In this document: positions 6,071 through 6,575 of the stretch, piece by piece
How the letters are laid out: every line of letters starts with the position of its first letter
Position numbering within the stretch: position 1 is the first letter of the stretch
Source: Selenomonadales bacterium
Lineage (GTDB): Bacteria; Bacillota; Negativicutes; RGIG982
Assembly (NCBI GenBank): GCA_017390595.1
Contig: JAFPBC010000235.1
Location: 1 to 6,575 of the forward strand
DNA length: 6,575 bases
Direction: 5' to 3'
Translations under genes and position numbers: made by a program
The notes under the pieces: generated by a model
Seen by the model: only the letters and a program-made list of their open reading frames with translations
What the model was told of the DNA's origin: nothing
The model's database searches: none

Positions 6071-6575
6071 TCTGGGAAGGATTCACCATGGCTCTCACCA
6101 GCCTCAAAGACAACAAAGTCCGCTCGCTCCTCACGATGCTCGGCATCATCATCGGTGTTGCCGCTGTCATCACGCTCGTATCCATCGGTATGGGCGTCAA
6201 AGAACGAGTCGAATCGAACCTCTCGTCGCTCGGCAGTAACATGATCATGGTATCGCCGGGCAACGTATCCGCATCGGGCGTACGCGGTGCCGCAGGCTCC
6301 AACCAGACACTCACACTCAAAGATGCCGAAGCCATCGAAAAATCGGTCGACGGCGTACGTGCCGTAGCACCGATCGTCAGCGGCTCGGCCAACATGGTCG
6401 TCGGTAACCAAAACTGGATCAGCTCCCTGACAGGTTCCACGCCCGAATACGCCCTCGTACAAGACAGAACAGTTGCGGAAGGCTCCTTCATCACCGAACG
6501 ACACCTCAACGGCAGAGAACGTGTCGCCGTCCTCGGTCAGACCGTCGTCGAAAACCTCTTCGGCGAAAGTACCGC
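6067..6575 (+). CDS. MacB-type ABC permease, N-terminal part (cut by right edge)
   Basis: The frame is open to the window end and gives 169 complete codons. The N-terminus MIWEGFTMALTSLKDNKVRS leads into a first membrane helix (about 20-42, LLTMLGIIIGVAAVITLVSIG). A periplasmic MacB_PCD-type domain follows, with SLGSNMIMVSPGN (about 59-71), a LTLKDAEAIEK segment, VRAVAPIVSG and VAVLGQTVVENLFG near the edge. This is the classical start of FtsX/MacB-like permeases, which have one helix, a large periplasmic domain and three further helices. The ATG overlaps the ATPase stop by four bases. With the adaptor and ATPase it forms a MacAB-type exporter. An outer-membrane TolC-like gene could follow but is not in view. 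Confidence 0.94.
   Translation, partial: MIWEGFTMALTSLKDNKVRSLLTMLGIIIGVAAVITLVSIGMGVKERVESNLSSLGSNMIMVSPGNVSASGVRGAAGSNQTLTLKDAEAIEKSVDGVRAVAPIVSGSANMVVGNQNWISSLTGSTPEYALVQDRTVAEGSFITERHLNGRERVAVLGQTVVENLFGEST

Noticed and set aside
1..6575. Mobile elements, CRISPR arrays, tRNA or phage genes
   Set aside because: I saw no transposase or integrase motifs, no spaced direct repeats, no tRNA-like cloverleaf ends and no obvious base-composition break. The region looks like ordinary chromosome.

Overview
The window reads as a piece of bacterial chromosome with all genes on the + strand, tightly packed, moderately GC-rich (by eye, mid-50s %) and with strong AGGAGG-type ribosome binding sites. The Firmicutes-like YbaK, the strong Shine-Dalgarno sequences, the variant FeoB and a MacAB-type envelope pump together suggest a Gram-negative-walled Firmicute (Negativicutes, Selenomonas/Megasphaera-like). 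That assignment is inference from general resemblance, because no rRNA or marker gene is present.

Left part (1-1300): the C-terminal membrane half of a FeoB-family ferrous iron transporter, cut by the left window edge. It belongs to the divergent FeoB branch whose gate motifs differ from the E. coli type. A hairpin with an A/T-rich stem follows immediately and probably ends the transcript.

Middle (1300-4162): a compact operon starting with a YbaK/EbsC-family aminoacyl-tRNA deacylase. Next come an OmpR-type response regulator, its two-transmembrane sensor histidine kinase and a small exported rhodanese. The genes are 3 bp apart, 1 bp apart and then overlap by 4 bp (ATGA), so they are probably co-transcribed and partly translationally coupled.

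Right part (4163-6575): after a 126-bp gap with a hairpin and a small near-palindrome lie a membrane-fusion (periplasmic adaptor) protein, an ABC ATPase of the MacB/LolD type and the start of a MacB-type permease, which runs off the right edge. These three form a MacAB-type export or efflux system. The likely logic is that the two-component system senses an envelope or chemical signal and controls the neighbouring pump, with the rhodanese as an accessory envelope sulfur-handling protein. This link rests on gene order only.

I found no tRNA, rRNA, CRISPR array, insertion sequence, phage gene or long repeat. Nothing clearly points to an undescribed system. The best leads are the variant FeoB gate, the exported rhodanese fused by overlap to the kinase gene, and the intergenic structures upstream of the pump.
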